Of a stretch of 58,984 nucleotides of DNA, positions 50,551 to 58,984 are shown one piece after another (the stretch's first letter is position 1; every line of letters starts with the position of its first letter). The notes below the pieces were generated by a model. The model was not told the DNA's origin, searched no databases, and saw only the letters and a program-made list of their open reading frames with translations. Source of the DNA: Bradyrhizobium campsiandrae (GTDB lineage: Bacteria > Pseudomonadota > Alphaproteobacteria > Rhizobiales > Xanthobacteraceae); assembly GCF_014529705.1 (NCBI RefSeq), contig NZ_JAANIH010000056.1, forward strand, positions 1 to 58,984, given 5' to 3'. The position numbers and the translations under genes were made by a program.

Positions 50551-50796
50551 ATGACGGAGCGTCGCACCACTCGCCGTCGCCGCACGCTGTTGACGGGGAA
50601 GATCATTCTCAATCAGCGATCGTCCGTGATAAGTTGCGTCGTCCGAAACTTGTCGGACACAGGCGCCTGCCTCGAAGTTCCTGCTGCCCTGAACATTCCG
50701 GATGCCTTCGAGCTGAAAATAGAACCTGGCGGCGCTTGCTCACAGTGTCGAATAGTCTGGCGGAGCGCTACGCGCATCGGCGTGGCGTTCGATTGA
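50551..50796 (+). CDS. PilZ domain protein, 81 aa
   Basis: The PilZ pattern is present: RRTTRRRRTLLTGKIIL (R-rich entry), CVVRNLSDTGACLEVP (D/N-x-S-x-x-G) and CRIVWRSATRIGVAFD. Many PilZ proteins bind cyclic-di-GMP by R-x3-R and D/N-x-S-x-x-G, and both are here. It is a stand-alone adaptor for motility or matrix control. Start MTERR at 50551; TTG at 50539 is an alternative. Confidence 0.8.
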   Translation: MTERRTTRRRRTLLTGKIILNQRSSVISCVVRNLSDTGACLEVPAALNIPDAFELKIEPGGACSQCRIVWRSATRIGVAFD

Positions 50797-51344
50797 CACA
50801 AAGCTAGAACGCGCCTTCACTTTCAAGGGCGAGTGTAAAGGCGCTGGCCCGAGATACTGGCCGCGCGCACGGCGCTGCAGGCGTGACGGCTGATATGGCC
50901 GGACGGCAGGCTACAGAAATAACAAGGACAATGTGTGGGGGAAAGAGCCAATCTCACAAGGAGAATGGCGCGCCGTACTGGATAAAAGTGCGAACGCATA
51001 TGTGATTGAATCTGCGATTAATTTATTTTGGGGCATCGTGATCCTCTCATCTTTCAGCGTTCGCCGGCTGCCGCCAATAGCCCCACCCAAACGGGTGCGC
51101 CGAACCGAACGCGGAGCTGATATCGGACCAAGTACAAGGTATCCGGTATTTTGCTTCTCCCGGGTCTATGAGGAAATGACTAGCTCTTTCCAAATCTGGG
51201 CCGCGTACGCAGTGGCTCTCTCCTAGTCCTGAAGTCCGCGGCATGTGTGATTGGGTACCGCTGGAATACATCGCAGAAAATCCCATTCTGCAGCGATGCA
51301 AATATCGAGTGCAAAATCGATTAAAAAATAGAGAGCTCCGCGAA
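50797..51344. other. Gap without supported genes
   Basis: A plus-strand frame at 50933-51226 (MWGKEPISQGEWR...) has no known domain and weak start signals. GCGCCTT/AAGGCGC arms near 50818-50850 form a hairpin after the PilZ gene. Nothing else is supported. Confidence 0.4.
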
Positions 51345-52040
51345 CTAGACGGCTCGACCGATGAGGGCACCAATGGTCGCAGTTGAGGCCATGGCGACTG
51401 CTCCCCAAAACACGACCCGAAGAGTGGGTTTCCATATGCTGGCGCCGCCAGCGCGAGCGCCGATCGCTCCGAGAACGCCAAGTCCGATGAGGCAGGCAAT
51501 GGAGACGGTCCAGGTGGCGGTCCAGGCCGGCGACAGGAGAGCGACGGCCAGCGGCAAAGTCGCGCCAGATGCGAAGGTGACCGCCGAAGTGAAAGCCGCT
51601 TGAACTGGCTTCGCCATCACATGACTGGTCAGTCCGAGTTCATCCCGCGCATGGGCCCCGAAGGCGTCCTTTGCCATCATCTGCTCGGCGACCTGTCGCG
51701 CCAGTTCGGGCGTTACACCACGCTGCTCGTAGATCGCGGCGAGTTCGGCCAGCTCCGCTTCAGGTTGCGTGGCAAGTTCGCGGCGCTCACGCGCCATGTC
51801 GGCTTCTTCCGTATCGGCCTGGGAACTGACCGACACATATTCGCCTGCAGCCATCGACATTGCTCCGGCGACGAGCCCCGCTACGCCAGCAACCAGAATT
51901 TCGTGGGAAGCGGCGGTCGCGGCGGCAACACCGACGATCAGACTCGATGTTGAAATCAGCCCGTCATTGGCGCCTAGCACCGCTGCGCGAAGCCAACCTA
52001 TTCGTTCGATCAGATGGTTCTCTTTATGAAGGGCTCGCAT
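51345..52040 (-). CDS. VIT1/CCC1-family metal transporter, 231 aa
   Basis: The family signature is at the N-terminus: HLIERIGWLRAAVLGANDGL, then ISTSSLIVGVAAA and AGAMSMAAGEYVSVSSQADT. A cytoplasmic metal-binding helical part (EEADMARERREL) follows, then three more helices. The family exports Fe2+ or Mn2+ to the periplasm or a store. The gene stands alone; no regulator is seen. Confidence 0.9.
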   Translation of the reverse strand: MRALHKENHLIERIGWLRAAVLGANDGLISTSSLIVGVAAATAASHEILVAGVAGLVAGAMSMAAGEYVSVSSQADTEEADMARERRELATQPEAELAELAAIYEQRGVTPELARQVAEQMMAKDAFGAHARDELGLTSHVMAKPVQAAFTSAVTFASGATLPLAVALLSPAWTATWTVSIACLIGLGVLGAIGARAGGASIWKPTLRVVFWGAVAMASTATIGALIGRAV

Positions 52041-52159
52041 GGAACATGGTCCTGAATTACATTTCTAAGGCTTTGTAACGCGGCGCTGAGCACATAGGAA
52101 AAGGCGCCTTGCCTTCGAGATCGATCTGGAAACTTGGCCGGTCAGGCTGATCAATGATG

Positions 52160-52642
52160 CTATCTTCCGATGAAACGCCTACCGTTCCATCGCCACATAC
52201 GCTGTAGTCCAAAGCCGCATTCAACTTCAATCGCCGGAGTGTTGTCCAGGCCTCTCAACGTGACTTCATTTGCCCTGACACTCATCACCAGATGATATCG
52301 TCCGTGGTGCGACATGTAGACCTGATGGAGGCATTTTCCGCTGCTACAAAACGTAAGGCGGTCGCCACATCTGAGTTCATGAAGATGAAGAGCGATGAGA
52401 CGAACGTTCCCAACGTCAATGAAGCGGCTGAAGCCACGCGTTGTTGTCAATTCATCGCCACATACCTTCCTGTATTTTTGAAGGCCTGCCCGCACTTCCG
52501 CCGGCAGGTTTTGCACGTAGAAAGGACTGGGTTGATTGTCATGGACAGGAGAACTTGCGAGCGAGAGGGCCGGCGAGACAAAGAAAAGTGACGTCATAGC
52601 GGCTAAGATTGCCACGTCACGGAGCCGATTCGATCTTTTCAT
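52160..52642 (-). CDS. Small secreted protein at the end of the RND operon, 160 aa
   Basis: ATG 52642 overlaps the RND stop by four bases (ATGA). A signal peptide (LRDVAILAAMTSLFFVSPAL, cut near SLA-S) leads a 130-residue mature domain. Four Cys are seen: KVCGDEL, LRCGDRL, FCSSGKC. No family recognised. Position suggests a periplasmic protein tied to metal efflux, such as a metal-binding helper. Confidence 0.7.
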   Translation of the reverse strand: MKRSNRLRDVAILAAMTSLFFVSPALSLASSPVHDNQPSPFYVQNLPAEVRAGLQKYRKVCGDELTTTRGFSRFIDVGNVRLIALHLHELRCGDRLTFCSSGKCLHQVYMSHHGRYHLVMSVRANEVTLRGLDNTPAIEVECGFGLQRMWRWNGRRFIGR

Positions 52643-55600
52643 GCTGAAACCTCCACTTCCAACGGCTGTTTCTCTCGTTCGACGACGGCTGCGGAGCGGC
52701 GCTCCATCCATCGGTAGATCGCCGGCAACAGCAGCAGCGTCAGAACGGTGGACGACAGGACGCCGCCGATGACGACAGTGGCGAGCGGTCGTTGCACCTC
52801 CGCTCCCGCGCCCTGTGAAATCGCCATCGGTACGAAGCCGATTCCCGCGACCATGGCGGTCGACAATACCGGACGGAGCCGATCCGTGGCGGCTTGCCGG
52901 ACTGCCTCGATAACAGGCAGCTTCCGCCGCAACGCATTGATATGATCGATCAGAACGAGACCATTCAGCATCGCGATGCCGGAGACCGCGATAAAGCCGA
53001 TCGCGGCGGTGATCGAGAATGGCATGTCACGTAGCCAGAGTGCCAGCACGCCACCGGTGATCGCAAACGGAATACCGGTATAGACGACGGCGGCATGACG
53101 GACGCTCCCCAACGCCGAATAAACGAGCAAGAAGATCATCAGCAGCGCCGCCGGCACGACGATCATCAGACGGGCTCGGGCCGCTTCTAGCTGACGGAAC
53201 TGGCCTCCGAACTCGATGCGATAGGATTCAGGCAGCGCAAGCTTGCCGTCGAGGCGTGCACGCGCTGCGGTCACATAACCTTCGATGTCGCTGGTGTTGA
53301 GATTGACCATCAAGGCGGCGCGGCGCTTACCATTGTCGTGCAGGATCGGTTCGACCGTTCTCATCTCGCGCAGACTTGCAACGCGGTCCAGCGGCACAAG
53401 GCCGGACGCGCCGACGCGCAATGGAAGGGAGAGGATCGATTTTGTGTCCGCGCGTAAGGACTCGGGCATACGAACGACGATCGCGTGTCGATGCTCTCCG
53501 TCCGCGATGAAGCCGACCTCGTCCCCACCGATCGCTGACGCAATGGCACGGTTGACCTCGGCGGTTCCCAGCCCCAACCGCACCATCGCGTCGTGATTGA
53601 TCTCGACCACCACACTGTGGGTGCGGCTGGCCGCTTCGAATGCGGCATTGGCGGTGCCGGGCACGCCTTGCAATTCCTCTCGCGCCTGCGCGGCGAGCCG
53701 CTCAAGCACGTCGTAGTCGTCTCCGAATATCTTGACCGACAGATCCGCCCGCGTGCCCTCCAACATTTCGTTGAAGCGCATCTCGATAGGCTGCGCGAAA
53801 AGGAATGACTGCTCCGGCGCCAGCGCAGTGGCAGCCTTTTCGATCGCCGCAACCAGCTCGCTCTTGTTGCGCGGCATGTCCGGACCTTGCGGCCATTGGT
53901 CGAGCGGCTTGTAGAAGATGTAGAGGTCGTTCTCATTCGGCGGCATCGGGTCGGTCGCAACCGCGCTGGTGCCGATGCGGGAGAAGGTTCGGGTCACTTG
54001 CGGAAAGCGACGCAAAATTTCACGCTCGGTTTGCTGCTCGATCTCAAGGCTACGGTCGAGCGACATCCCCACGGGCTTGTAGACCATCGCCGTGATGGAG
54101 CCCTCATCGAGGCGTGGCGTAAACTGCGAGCCAAGGGTCAGGAATATCCTCAATGCCACGGCCAACAGGACTGCCGATGGAACGAGAAGGGCAGCGGGAT
54201 GACGGAGGGCGAAGTCCAGGACGGGACGGTAGCCCCGGATCACGAGGCCGGCGAAGCCACCGTTATGCGTGATGTGGTTGTCGGCGGTTATCTCCGGGAG
54301 AGAATCTTCCTTTTCACTGACGCTCGGCTGACGCACCTTCTCGCCTCGTAGCAGCCGGGCGCACAGCGCCGGCACTAGCGTAAAGGTAACGATCAGCGCC
54401 GCTGCCAGCGCCAGCATCACGGCTTGCGCCATCGGCTGAAACAGCTTCCCCTCGACGCCGCCCAGGCTGAGTACCGGCACATAAACCAGCGCGATGATGG
54501 CCATGCCGAAGAACACGGGCCGCGCCACGCCCCCCGCAGCGTTGATGACGATGCGACGGCGTTCATCGGCCGTCAGCTCGCGCCCCTTGAGGCGCTGTGC
54601 CTCGCCCATCAGACGCAATGTGTTTTCCACGACGACGATCGCGCCATCTACGACCAGGCCGAAGTCGAGCGCGCCGAGGCTCATCAGATTGCCCGATATA
54701 CCGAGCGCATGCATGCCCGAGATCATCATGAGAAAGGCCAGCGGGATGACCGACGCGACGATAAATGCCGCGCGCCAGTTGCCGACCACGATCAGCAATA
54801 CGACGGCGACCAGCAACGCTCCCTCGCCAAGGTTGCGCTCGACCGTCGCGATGGTGCGATCCACCAATTCTGAACGATCGTACTGAACCTGAAGGATCAT
54901 GCCTTTGGGCAGCGCGGCGCGCAGGTTCGGCAATTGCGCATCGACGCGCCGGGCAACGTCCCGGCTGTTCTGCCCGACCAGCATCATCACTGTGCCGAGC
55001 ACGGTTTCCTTGCCGTTGGTGGTCGCGGCGCCATCGCGTGGAGCATGGCCGATGGTCACGGTCGCCAGATCCGCTACAGTCAGCGGCCGCACGCCACCTG
55101 CGAATTTCACGGGTAATGCGCGGATCATCTCCGCCGTCGTGACACGCGCTTCGGTTCGGACGGTGAAGCGTTGGCCGTTCTTGGTGATGGTCCCGCCGCC
55201 GGCATTGGCGACGTTGGCGCCAACAGCCTGGGCAAGCTCGCTCGGCGTGATGCCCGCTGTCGTGAGCTTCTTCAGATCAGGCTCGATGACAAACTGACGT
55301 TCGAGGCCGCCGTTGGAATTGACGTCGGCGACCCCCTCGATCGCGCGCAGCATCGGGCGCACGATATATTCCTGAGCCTCGAACAACTCCATCAGTTGTT
55401 GCCGCTCGTCCAAATCGGACGGCGGTTGCGCCCATTCGAGTGTGTAGTACCAGATTTCGCCAAGCCCGGTGGTGATCGGAGCGAGGCGCGGCGATGATCC
55501 GGCTGGCAGCATGTCGCGCACTGCAGAAAGCCGCTCGTTGACGAATTGGCGTGCGCGAAGCTGGTCCGTGCCGTCCTGATAGATGAGCGTGACCTGTGAC

Positions 55601-55869
55601 AGTCCGGTCTTGGTGAGCGATCGCATTTCCCGCAGGCCCGGCTGACCACCCATGCTGCGCTCGATGGGCAGCGTCACAAGACGCTCGATTTCCTCTGGCG
55701 CCAGGGCAGGAACAGTCGTGTTGATCTGCACCTGCACGCCTGTGATGTCGGGAATGACATCGATTTGCAGATTCACGAAAGACCAGATTCCAAGACCAGC
55801 GATCAGCAAAGCGATGATCATCACCGTGGCTGGTCGACCGGTTGTCCATTCCAGAATCCGCCGCGTCAT
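52639..55869 (-). CDS. CusA/CzcA-type heavy-metal RND transporter, 1076 aa
   Basis: The protein has the full RND layout: a first helix (MIIALLIAGLGIWSFVNL), two large periplasmic loops and twelve helices. The transmembrane motif GALDFGLVVDGAIVVVENTL carries D, D and E typical of metal-exporting RND pumps. GQNSRDVARRVDAQLP and FGDDYDVLERLAAQA lie in the loops. It uses the proton gradient to remove metal cations such as Cu, Zn, Co or Cd; the metal cannot be told. It overlaps the TolC-type gene by four bases. Confidence 0.93.
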   Translation of the reverse strand: MTRRILEWTTGRPATVMIIALLIAGLGIWSFVNLQIDVIPDITGVQVQINTTVPALAPEEIERLVTLPIERSMGGQPGLREMRSLTKTGLSQVTLIYQDGTDQLRARQFVNERLSAVRDMLPAGSSPRLAPITTGLGEIWYYTLEWAQPPSDLDERQQLMELFEAQEYIVRPMLRAIEGVADVNSNGGLERQFVIEPDLKKLTTAGITPSELAQAVGANVANAGGGTITKNGQRFTVRTEARVTTAEMIRALPVKFAGGVRPLTVADLATVTIGHAPRDGAATTNGKETVLGTVMMLVGQNSRDVARRVDAQLPNLRAALPKGMILQVQYDRSELVDRTIATVERNLGEGALLVAVVLLIVVGNWRAAFIVASVIPLAFLMMISGMHALGISGNLMSLGALDFGLVVDGAIVVVENTLRLMGEAQRLKGRELTADERRRIVINAAGGVARPVFFGMAIIALVYVPVLSLGGVEGKLFQPMAQAVMLALAAALIVTFTLVPALCARLLRGEKVRQPSVSEKEDSLPEITADNHITHNGGFAGLVIRGYRPVLDFALRHPAALLVPSAVLLAVALRIFLTLGSQFTPRLDEGSITAMVYKPVGMSLDRSLEIEQQTEREILRRFPQVTRTFSRIGTSAVATDPMPPNENDLYIFYKPLDQWPQGPDMPRNKSELVAAIEKAATALAPEQSFLFAQPIEMRFNEMLEGTRADLSVKIFGDDYDVLERLAAQAREELQGVPGTANAAFEAASRTHSVVVEINHDAMVRLGLGTAEVNRAIASAIGGDEVGFIADGEHRHAIVVRMPESLRADTKSILSLPLRVGASGLVPLDRVASLREMRTVEPILHDNGKRRAALMVNLNTSDIEGYVTAARARLDGKLALPESYRIEFGGQFRQLEAARARLMIVVPAALLMIFLLVYSALGSVRHAAVVYTGIPFAITGGVLALWLRDMPFSITAAIGFIAVSGIAMLNGLVLIDHINALRRKLPVIEAVRQAATDRLRPVLSTAMVAGIGFVPMAISQGAGAEVQRPLATVVIGGVLSSTVLTLLLLPAIYRWMERRSAAVVEREKQPLEVEVSA

Positions 55870-57140
55870 CGGGACACGCCGTCGAAGCTGCGGCCGCCAT
55901 TGAGCGCCCGAAGTTGAAGCATCGCTTCCATAGCCTCACGTCGCGTGTCGAGCAGAGCCGACAGCGCGTCCAGATACTGGCGCTGCATCTCGACGTAAGT
56001 TGCGATCGGGATCGCTCCCTGGCGATAACTATCGGCGGCGGCGGTAGCTGCGGCCGCAAATTTCTCGGTGGCCCCGGCTGGCCAGCCCGCAAGGGCTCGA
56101 CGCTTCGCCTCGTAGTAGGCTGCCTGTTCGTAAACCTGCCTCGCGATCCGTCGGTTGGCGGCGAGCAGGGCCGCATCGCCCTGGGATTGACGGCTCAACT
56201 CCTGTGCGAGGCCAGCAGCCTGGCTATTCCAAAGCGGCAACGTCGTCGTCAGCCGTATGCCGAAATTGGTCTCGCGGCTGTCTGACTTCGCGCGATTGAA
56301 GTAGGGACCGACTGAGACGTTCGGCACACGCGCTGCTTGTGCGAGGTCAACGCGCAACCCTTGCTGCTGCAATTGCGCGCGCAGCGACTGAATCTCGAAA
56401 TTGTTGATGCCAGCTTGTTGCGCCATGCGCTCGACCGACGGAAGGCCGGGCAGCGTGATATCGGGCGGAGCAATGCGGAGCCGCGCTTTGAGCGGCGCGC
56501 CGCGAAGTTGATTCAGTTCGTAGACGATCGTGCTGGTCTCGGAATCAGCCATCGCGGCATTTCGCTCCGCCGTGATGGCACCCGCATCCAGAATGGCCGT
56601 GTCCAGCGTGGTGGCGATGCCCGCCGGATCCCGCTGCTCCACAACGCGTGCAAGCTCGCGCATCCGCGCGGCAACGTCGCGTGCCGCGGCGGCTTTCCGC
56701 TCGGCCGCGAACAAGGCATATCCCAAAGAGCGTGCCCGGCTTGCGAGCGTTGCGTCGAATTGCGCAAGACCGAGCCGCGCCAGCGCGATCTGATGCTCGG
56801 CGATGGCGCGACGGAGCGCCCCGCGTCCGGCAAAGTCGAGCGGCTGCATAATCGACAAGCCATATGTCGGCCCGGCGCCTTTCGGTGCACCTGTCAGGCC
56901 GTCGGCCATCCGGCGTTCGCCTAACTCGAATGCAGCTTCAGGGTCCGGCAGGCGATCAGCCGCGTCGCGCTCAACACCTGCAAGCCCGATCTGCTGGAAA
57001 TAAAAGCGTCGTTCGGGGTTACTTGCCACGACGGAATTGGCAAGTGCATCAATCGACAGCACGGCGGCCTGCTGAGCGAAGGCTGGGGTCACCAAGATAA
57101 TTGTTGATATGCGAACGATTATCAGGAGCAATTTTAACAT
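55866..57140 (-). CDS. TolC/CzcC-type outer-membrane factor, 424 aa
   Basis: Signal MLKLLLIIVRISTIILVTPA, cut after FAQ. The OEP repeats follow: ASNPERRFYFQQIGLAG, LPDPEAAFELG and, in the second half, GPYFNRAKSDSRETNFGIRL. It forms the outer-membrane channel of the pump. ATG 57140 is chosen; GTG 57158 also lies in frame. The usual order TolC-adaptor-RND lacks its adaptor gene, and none is found next to it. It is divergent from the OmpR-type regulator. Confidence 0.87.
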   Translation of the reverse strand: MLKLLLIIVRISTIILVTPAFAQQAAVLSIDALANSVVASNPERRFYFQQIGLAGVERDAADRLPDPEAAFELGERRMADGLTGAPKGAGPTYGLSIMQPLDFAGRGALRRAIAEHQIALARLGLAQFDATLASRARSLGYALFAAERKAAAARDVAARMRELARVVEQRDPAGIATTLDTAILDAGAITAERNAAMADSETSTIVYELNQLRGAPLKARLRIAPPDITLPGLPSVERMAQQAGINNFEIQSLRAQLQQQGLRVDLAQAARVPNVSVGPYFNRAKSDSRETNFGIRLTTTLPLWNSQAAGLAQELSRQSQGDAALLAANRRIARQVYEQAAYYEAKRRALAGWPAGATEKFAAAATAAADSYRQGAIPIATYVEMQRQYLDALSALLDTRREAMEAMLQLRALNGGRSFDGVSR

Positions 57141-57253
57141 TGGCACGAGTCTCAACACTGACTTCTAGACGCCTGATTGCCACGCTAGTCTGAACACAAG
57201 CTGTCAGCGTAAATGCAGGTTGATCCAGTATCGGACTGCAGCAATCAGGAGAC
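57141..57253. promoter_or_regulatory. Divergent promoter of RND operon and regulator
   Basis: The 113-bp gap must hold promoters for both directions. CTGAACA (57190-57196) and TGTCAG (57202-57207) form an imperfect inverted repeat, a candidate site for the regulator. AGGAG precedes the regulator ATG. Confidence 0.45.
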
Positions 57254-57913
57254 ATGACCATTCGCATTCTTCTTGTCGAAGACGATCAGGACATTGGCGC
57301 CCGCCTGAAGGAAGGGTTGGCCAGCTTTGGCTTTGTCGTTGAGCATGTGGAAGATGGTGAGCACGCCCTTTCCTTCGCGCTGCAAGAAGAATTCGACGCG
57401 ATCGTTCTCGATCTCGGTTTACCCGGCCTGTCAGGCATCGAGGTCTTACGGAGGTTGCGACGTACCGGGGCCGCCACACCGGTCCTGATCCTGACTGCGC
57501 GCAGCAGCTGGACTGAGAAGGTGGAAGGTCTCAATGCAGGGGCTGATGACTATGTGGCGAAGCCGTTTCACGTCGACGAAGTCGCAGCTCGCCTGCGCGC
57601 GCTGATGCGGCGCGTCGCGGGCCAAGCCACCTCCGAATTGCGCCACGGAGATATCGTGCTTGACCCCGTTGCCGGCACCGCCAATGTTGCGGGCCAGCCG
57701 ATCGAATTGACGGCACAGGAATTTCGCCTGCTCCACCTCTTCCTGCATCGCGTCGGCCGCGTCGTGACGCAAGCCGAGTTGCTCGACCATCTCTACGGCC
57801 TGAATGAGGAACGCAGCTCGAATACGATCGAGGTCTATGTCGGTCGGCTGCGACGCAAAATCGGCCGCGATACCATCAGGACCCTGCGCGGTCTGGGCTA
57901 CAGGTTCGGCTGA
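57254..57913 (+). CDS. OmpR/PhoB-type response regulator, 219 aa
   Basis: Receiver: IRILLVEDDQDIGARLKEGL, phospho-Asp in AIVLDLGLPGLSGIEVL, then LILTARSSWTEKVEGLNAGA and DDYVAKPFHVDEV. The C-terminal winged helix reads ELTAQEFRLLHLFLHRVGRV, then SNTIEVYVGRLRRKIGRDTI. The start of the kinase gene overlaps its stop (TGATG). Its place beside an RND operon suggests a metal-sensing pair. Confidence 0.93.
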   Translation: MTIRILLVEDDQDIGARLKEGLASFGFVVEHVEDGEHALSFALQEEFDAIVLDLGLPGLSGIEVLRRLRRTGAATPVLILTARSSWTEKVEGLNAGADDYVAKPFHVDEVAARLRALMRRVAGQATSELRHGDIVLDPVAGTANVAGQPIELTAQEFRLLHLFLHRVGRVVTQAELLDHLYGLNEERSSNTIEVYVGRLRRKIGRDTIRTLRGLGYRFG

Positions 57914-58857
57914 TGGTCAGAAGTCTGCGCGCCCGGCTGCTGGTTGGCGTTATTCTCACGACCGTGACAGGTATCGCTGTCGCTGGCGTTTCGATTTCCG
58001 CGCTGTTCCGGGCGCACGTCACGGAGCTTGTCAATGCCGAGCTGATCGGTCATCTCGACGAGCTCGAAGGTCTGTTGGCCCGCACGGCCGACGGACATGT
58101 CGCTCTGGCACAAAGGCTCAGTGATCCGCGCTTCGCGCAGCCCGGGACTGGCTATTACTGGCAGGTGAGCGATCGCAACGGCATCGTCCTACAATCAGCC
58201 TCCCTCGAACCGCAACGGCGTTTTCCGCCACCCGCGCGGGGGGCGGATCGGCAGCTTACTCGCTCAGTCGAAGCTGGCCCGGCTGGTGAGCCGATGATCG
58301 CATATGAGCGACCGTGGCAGACCGCTGAAAACGGTTACGTGCTTCAAATTGGCGCCGACCAGCGGATCGTCGATGATGTACTGAGACATTTTAATCAGGC
58401 GCTGGCCCTGTCACTCGGCACACTGGCAATAGCCCTAATTGGGGCCGGCACGTTGCAGGCCTGGTTTGGTCTGCGTCCCATGCGCCGTCTGCGCGACGCG
58501 CTGGGCGACATTCGCGCGGGCAAAGCAGAAACCCTGCCTGGTGACTTCCCGTCCGAAGTTCGGCCGCTGGTCGATGATCTCAACGCTCTGATCGACGCCA
58601 ATACCCAGATGGTTCGCCGCGCCCGCACGCAGGCGGGCAATCTCGCGCATGGCCTGAAGACACCATTGGCCGTGCTGACGGACGAAGCGCGCCGGCTGCT
58701 CGCGAGAGGTGATACCGAGGGCGCCGCGGTCCTGACTCAGCAAACAGGGCGGATGCAGCGCCAGATTGATTTCCAGCTTGCCCGAGCCCGTGCCGCAGCC
58801 AACGCCGGCCTGCCTGGCGTCATCACGCAGGTCGAACCTGCCTTCGCATCAATAGCC
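57913..58857 (+). pseudogene. Sensor histidine kinase cut by an IS
   Basis: ATG overlaps the regulator stop. Two membrane helices flank a periplasmic domain (LLVGVILTTVTGIAVAGVSI; LALSLGTLAIALIGAGTLQA), then HAMP-like LRPMRRLRDALGDIRAGKA and the phospho-His in QAGNLAHGLKTPLAVLTDEA. After FASIA the expected ATP-binding half is missing: the DNA turns into IS66-type sequence near 58858. The truncated protein could not autophosphorylate, so the metal response may be impaired. The rest may exist beyond the window. Confidence 0.8.
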
Positions 58858-58907
58858 GTACGCCTACGAGGAAGGCCGCCTTGTTTGACGGAGGCGAACG
58901 CTGCAGG

Positions 58908-58927
58908 TCCTAGGGGTAATCCTAGGA
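58908..58927 (+). promoter_or_regulatory. Hairpin masking the tnpA ribosome binding site
   Basis: TCCTAGG (58908-58914) pairs with CCTAGGA (58921-58927) around GGTAAT. The right arm contains AGGA of the ribosome binding site before ATG 58936, so it could limit transposase translation. Confidence 0.5.
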
Positions 58928-58935
58928 GAAGCGCT

Positions 58936-58984
58936 ATGACGATTTCGAGGGCGGAGGTGATCACATCGGTCGAGCGGCGGCGCC
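58936..58984 (+). CDS. tnpA: IS66 transposase A (TnpA), N-terminal 16 residues
   Basis: The visible protein is MTISRAEVITSVERRR, with AGGAG 8 nt upstream. The VERRR motif, normally followed by RWS, is the start of IS66 OrfA/TnpA proteins. The rest is beyond the window. Confidence 0.65.
   Translation, partial: MTISRAEVITSVERRR

Larger units (their letters stand above)
58858..58984 (+). mobile_element. IS66-family element, left end
   Basis: The sequence changes at about 58858 (GTACGCCTACGAGGAAGG) from kinase codons to an IS left end, and a transposase A gene begins at 58936. IS66 ends often start with GTA. The exact first base is an estimate. The element continues past the window. Confidence 0.65.

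Noticed and set aside
51047..51499. Minus-strand frame after the VIT-type gene
   Set aside because: Overlaps the transporter gene in another frame and has no domain.
1..58984. CRISPR array
   Set aside because: No regularly spaced direct repeats were seen.

Overview
The window looks like a chromosomal stretch of a high-GC alphaproteobacterium of the order Hyphomicrobiales, most like the Bradyrhizobium/Nitrobacteraceae group. That placement is inferred from protein style: a Bradyrhizobium-type autotransporter relic, an Omp31-like barrel fused to an OprB porin, a FixJ-type regulator, and a ParB/DUF932/strawberry-notch/DUF2493/DUF736/TrbI/DUF2274/LysR set known from integrative elements of this class. 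Most of the window is accessory DNA laid down in several layers.

Layout. (1) 1-3.1 kb: the N-terminal part of a secreted Gly-rich protein, a decayed tyrosine-integrase fragment, and an autotransporter pseudogene with several frameshifts. (2) 3.1-9.1 kb: an older mobile segment with a palindromic repeat, two small coupled genes, a 113-bp nested palindrome, a replication-relaxation protein, a VirD4/TraG-type ATPase and a large serine recombinase. The recombinase stop codon lies inside a 45-bp 3' fragment of tRNA-Arg(CCG), a classic attachment site. (3) 9.3-40.6 kb: a second element starting with a P4-type tyrosine integrase. Its left part (11-24.5 kb, minus strand) is a tightly packed cargo cluster. 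In transcription order it holds two DUF6088/AbiEi-type regulators, an AbiEii toxin, a sigma-factor-like protein, a partner protein, an ImmA-like peptidase/UvrD helicase, a triple ubiquitin-like protein, an E1-like enzyme with DUF6791, a DUF6527 zinc protein, a YodC-like protein and a caspase/Ski2-helicase fusion. I read it as a candidate antiviral or conflict system with ubiquitin-like tagging, and it is the most interesting locus here. (4) 24.6-39.7 kb: the ICE maintenance block (DUF932, DUF3800, ParB, strawberry-notch helicase, toprim, DUF2493, HEPN-like). Its conjugation genes are gone: DUF736 is cut off and joined directly to the 3' end of trbI.

(5) 40.9-52 kb: host-like genes, including a FixJ-type two-component pair, MgtC, a porin, the Mg2+ P-type ATPase MgtA, small membrane and PilZ proteins, and a VIT-family metal transporter. 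(6) 52.1-59 kb: a heavy-metal RND operon with no adaptor gene, divergent from an OmpR-type regulator and its kinase. The kinase is cut by an IS66-type element that runs off the window.

Two kinds of repeated, apparently structured leader occur in the ICE block. Four genes (DUF932, ParB, a small ICE protein, strawberry-notch) share a 5' leader with boxes AGAGNGAGAG and GAGAGAG about 33 nt apart, and two of these leaders show a compensatory change. A second RNA-like motif with a covarying outer stem precedes both DUF2493 and DUF736. The AbiE-like genes are preceded by three operators of the form TGTC(C/A)GAAA-N10-TTTC(G/T)GAC(A).
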